This document shows, piece by piece, positions 37,397 to 37,568 of a stretch of 37,568 bases of DNA (the stretch's first letter is position 1; the number at the start of each line of letters is the position of its first letter). A program made the translations under genes and the position numbers. The notes beneath the pieces were generated by a model, which was given only the letters and a program-made list of their open reading frames with translations, made no database searches and was not told the origin of the DNA. Where the stretch lies: the IMG/VR virus record IMGVR_UViG_3300042398_000195, positions 1 to 37,568 of that record, one strand, 5' to 3'. The stretch is from a virus.

Positions 37397-37568
37397 ATGA
37401 CAGCCAGCCCCGAGGGATGCGGAGTACCCGAACATCCCGTCGAATGCTTATGTGATGTCATCATTACAAAGCCGACCACAACCAAACTTGCCATACCACA
37501 CGAGATGCACAACGGCGAAGCCATTGCGTACTTCGGTAAATGGAACGGCACACTACTGAACTGGTTTG
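37397..37568 (+). CDS. hypothetical protein (N-terminal part, runs off window)
   Basis: ATG 37397 with AAGGAG (37388-37393) before it opens a frame that stays open to the right edge (57 codons). The visible part starts MTASPEGCGVPEHPVECLCD and has three cysteines and one His in the first 20 residues, then a beta-type segment (NGEAIAYFGKWNGTLLNWF). I do not recognise it. The end lies outside the window. Confidence 0.55.
   Translation, partial: MTASPEGCGVPEHPVECLCDVIITKPTTTKLAIPHEMHNGEAIAYFGKWNGTLLNWF

Overview
The window is part of the genome of a double-stranded DNA tailed phage, most likely a short-tailed (podovirus-like) phage of an actinobacterium. Structural genes for portal, scaffold, capsid, adaptor and tail hub are all present without a tape-measure, major tail tube or baseplate set, which suggests a short tail. 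An actinobacterial host is inferred from an Rpf-type (resuscitation-promoting-factor-like) muralytic domain, a VanY/M15-type endolysin and frequent TTG/GTG starts. The moderate GC content (mid-40s by eye) would fit a low-GC aquatic actinobacterium, but the host is an inference. No host genes, tRNA, integrase, CRISPR array or insertion sequence was seen.

Layout. (1) 1-4704, plus strand: a tightly overlapping replication/recombination block: the end of a PD-(D/E)XK/Cas4-like exonuclease, a DnaB-type helicase core, an archaeo-eukaryotic-type primase, a RusA resolvase, a second PD-(D/E)XK-like protein, an HTH-Nmad1 fusion, and small unknown genes, closed by a strong hairpin terminator at 4709-4728. 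(2) 4740-29836, minus strand: packaging, head, tail and lysis genes. Transcription runs from terS/terL (29.8-27.7 kb) through holin-like membrane proteins, portal, scaffold, capsid, a repetitive basic protein, adaptor, tail hub, S74 fibre, collagen-like fibre and Gly-rich adhesin, to internal virion proteins including a 2663-residue giant, and ends with the M15 endolysin. At least ten junctions are TAATG stop/start overlaps. (3) 29905-37568, plus strand: a divergent block of small, mostly unknown genes plus an amidoligase / class II glutamine amidotransferase pair and an Rpf-like lysozyme-fold protein.

The most striking content is RNA-level. Two complete type II hammerhead ribozymes (31392-31444 and 31863-31913) sit in the plus-strand small-gene operon with nearly identical distances to the next start codon. 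Their predicted cleavage sites bracket a 470-nt bicistronic RNA. The same operon carries five copies of a 22-nt palindrome with a 9-bp stem, four intergenic and one inside the Rpf-like gene. A separate recurring motif (GTAACGAA, about 6 nt, TATA(N)GGT) precedes the major minus-strand transcription blocks and, in modified form, the plus-strand divergent block. It resembles single-subunit phage RNA polymerase promoters, although no such polymerase lies in this window.

How it works together (inference): the plus-strand blocks replicate and recombine DNA and manipulate the host, with small-gene expression probably partitioned by ribozyme cleavage and hairpins. The minus-strand block is the late virion/lysis programme, probably fired from the repeated TATA-containing motif. 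The amidoligase and its amidotransferase neighbour probably make an amide or peptide-like bond on an unknown target.
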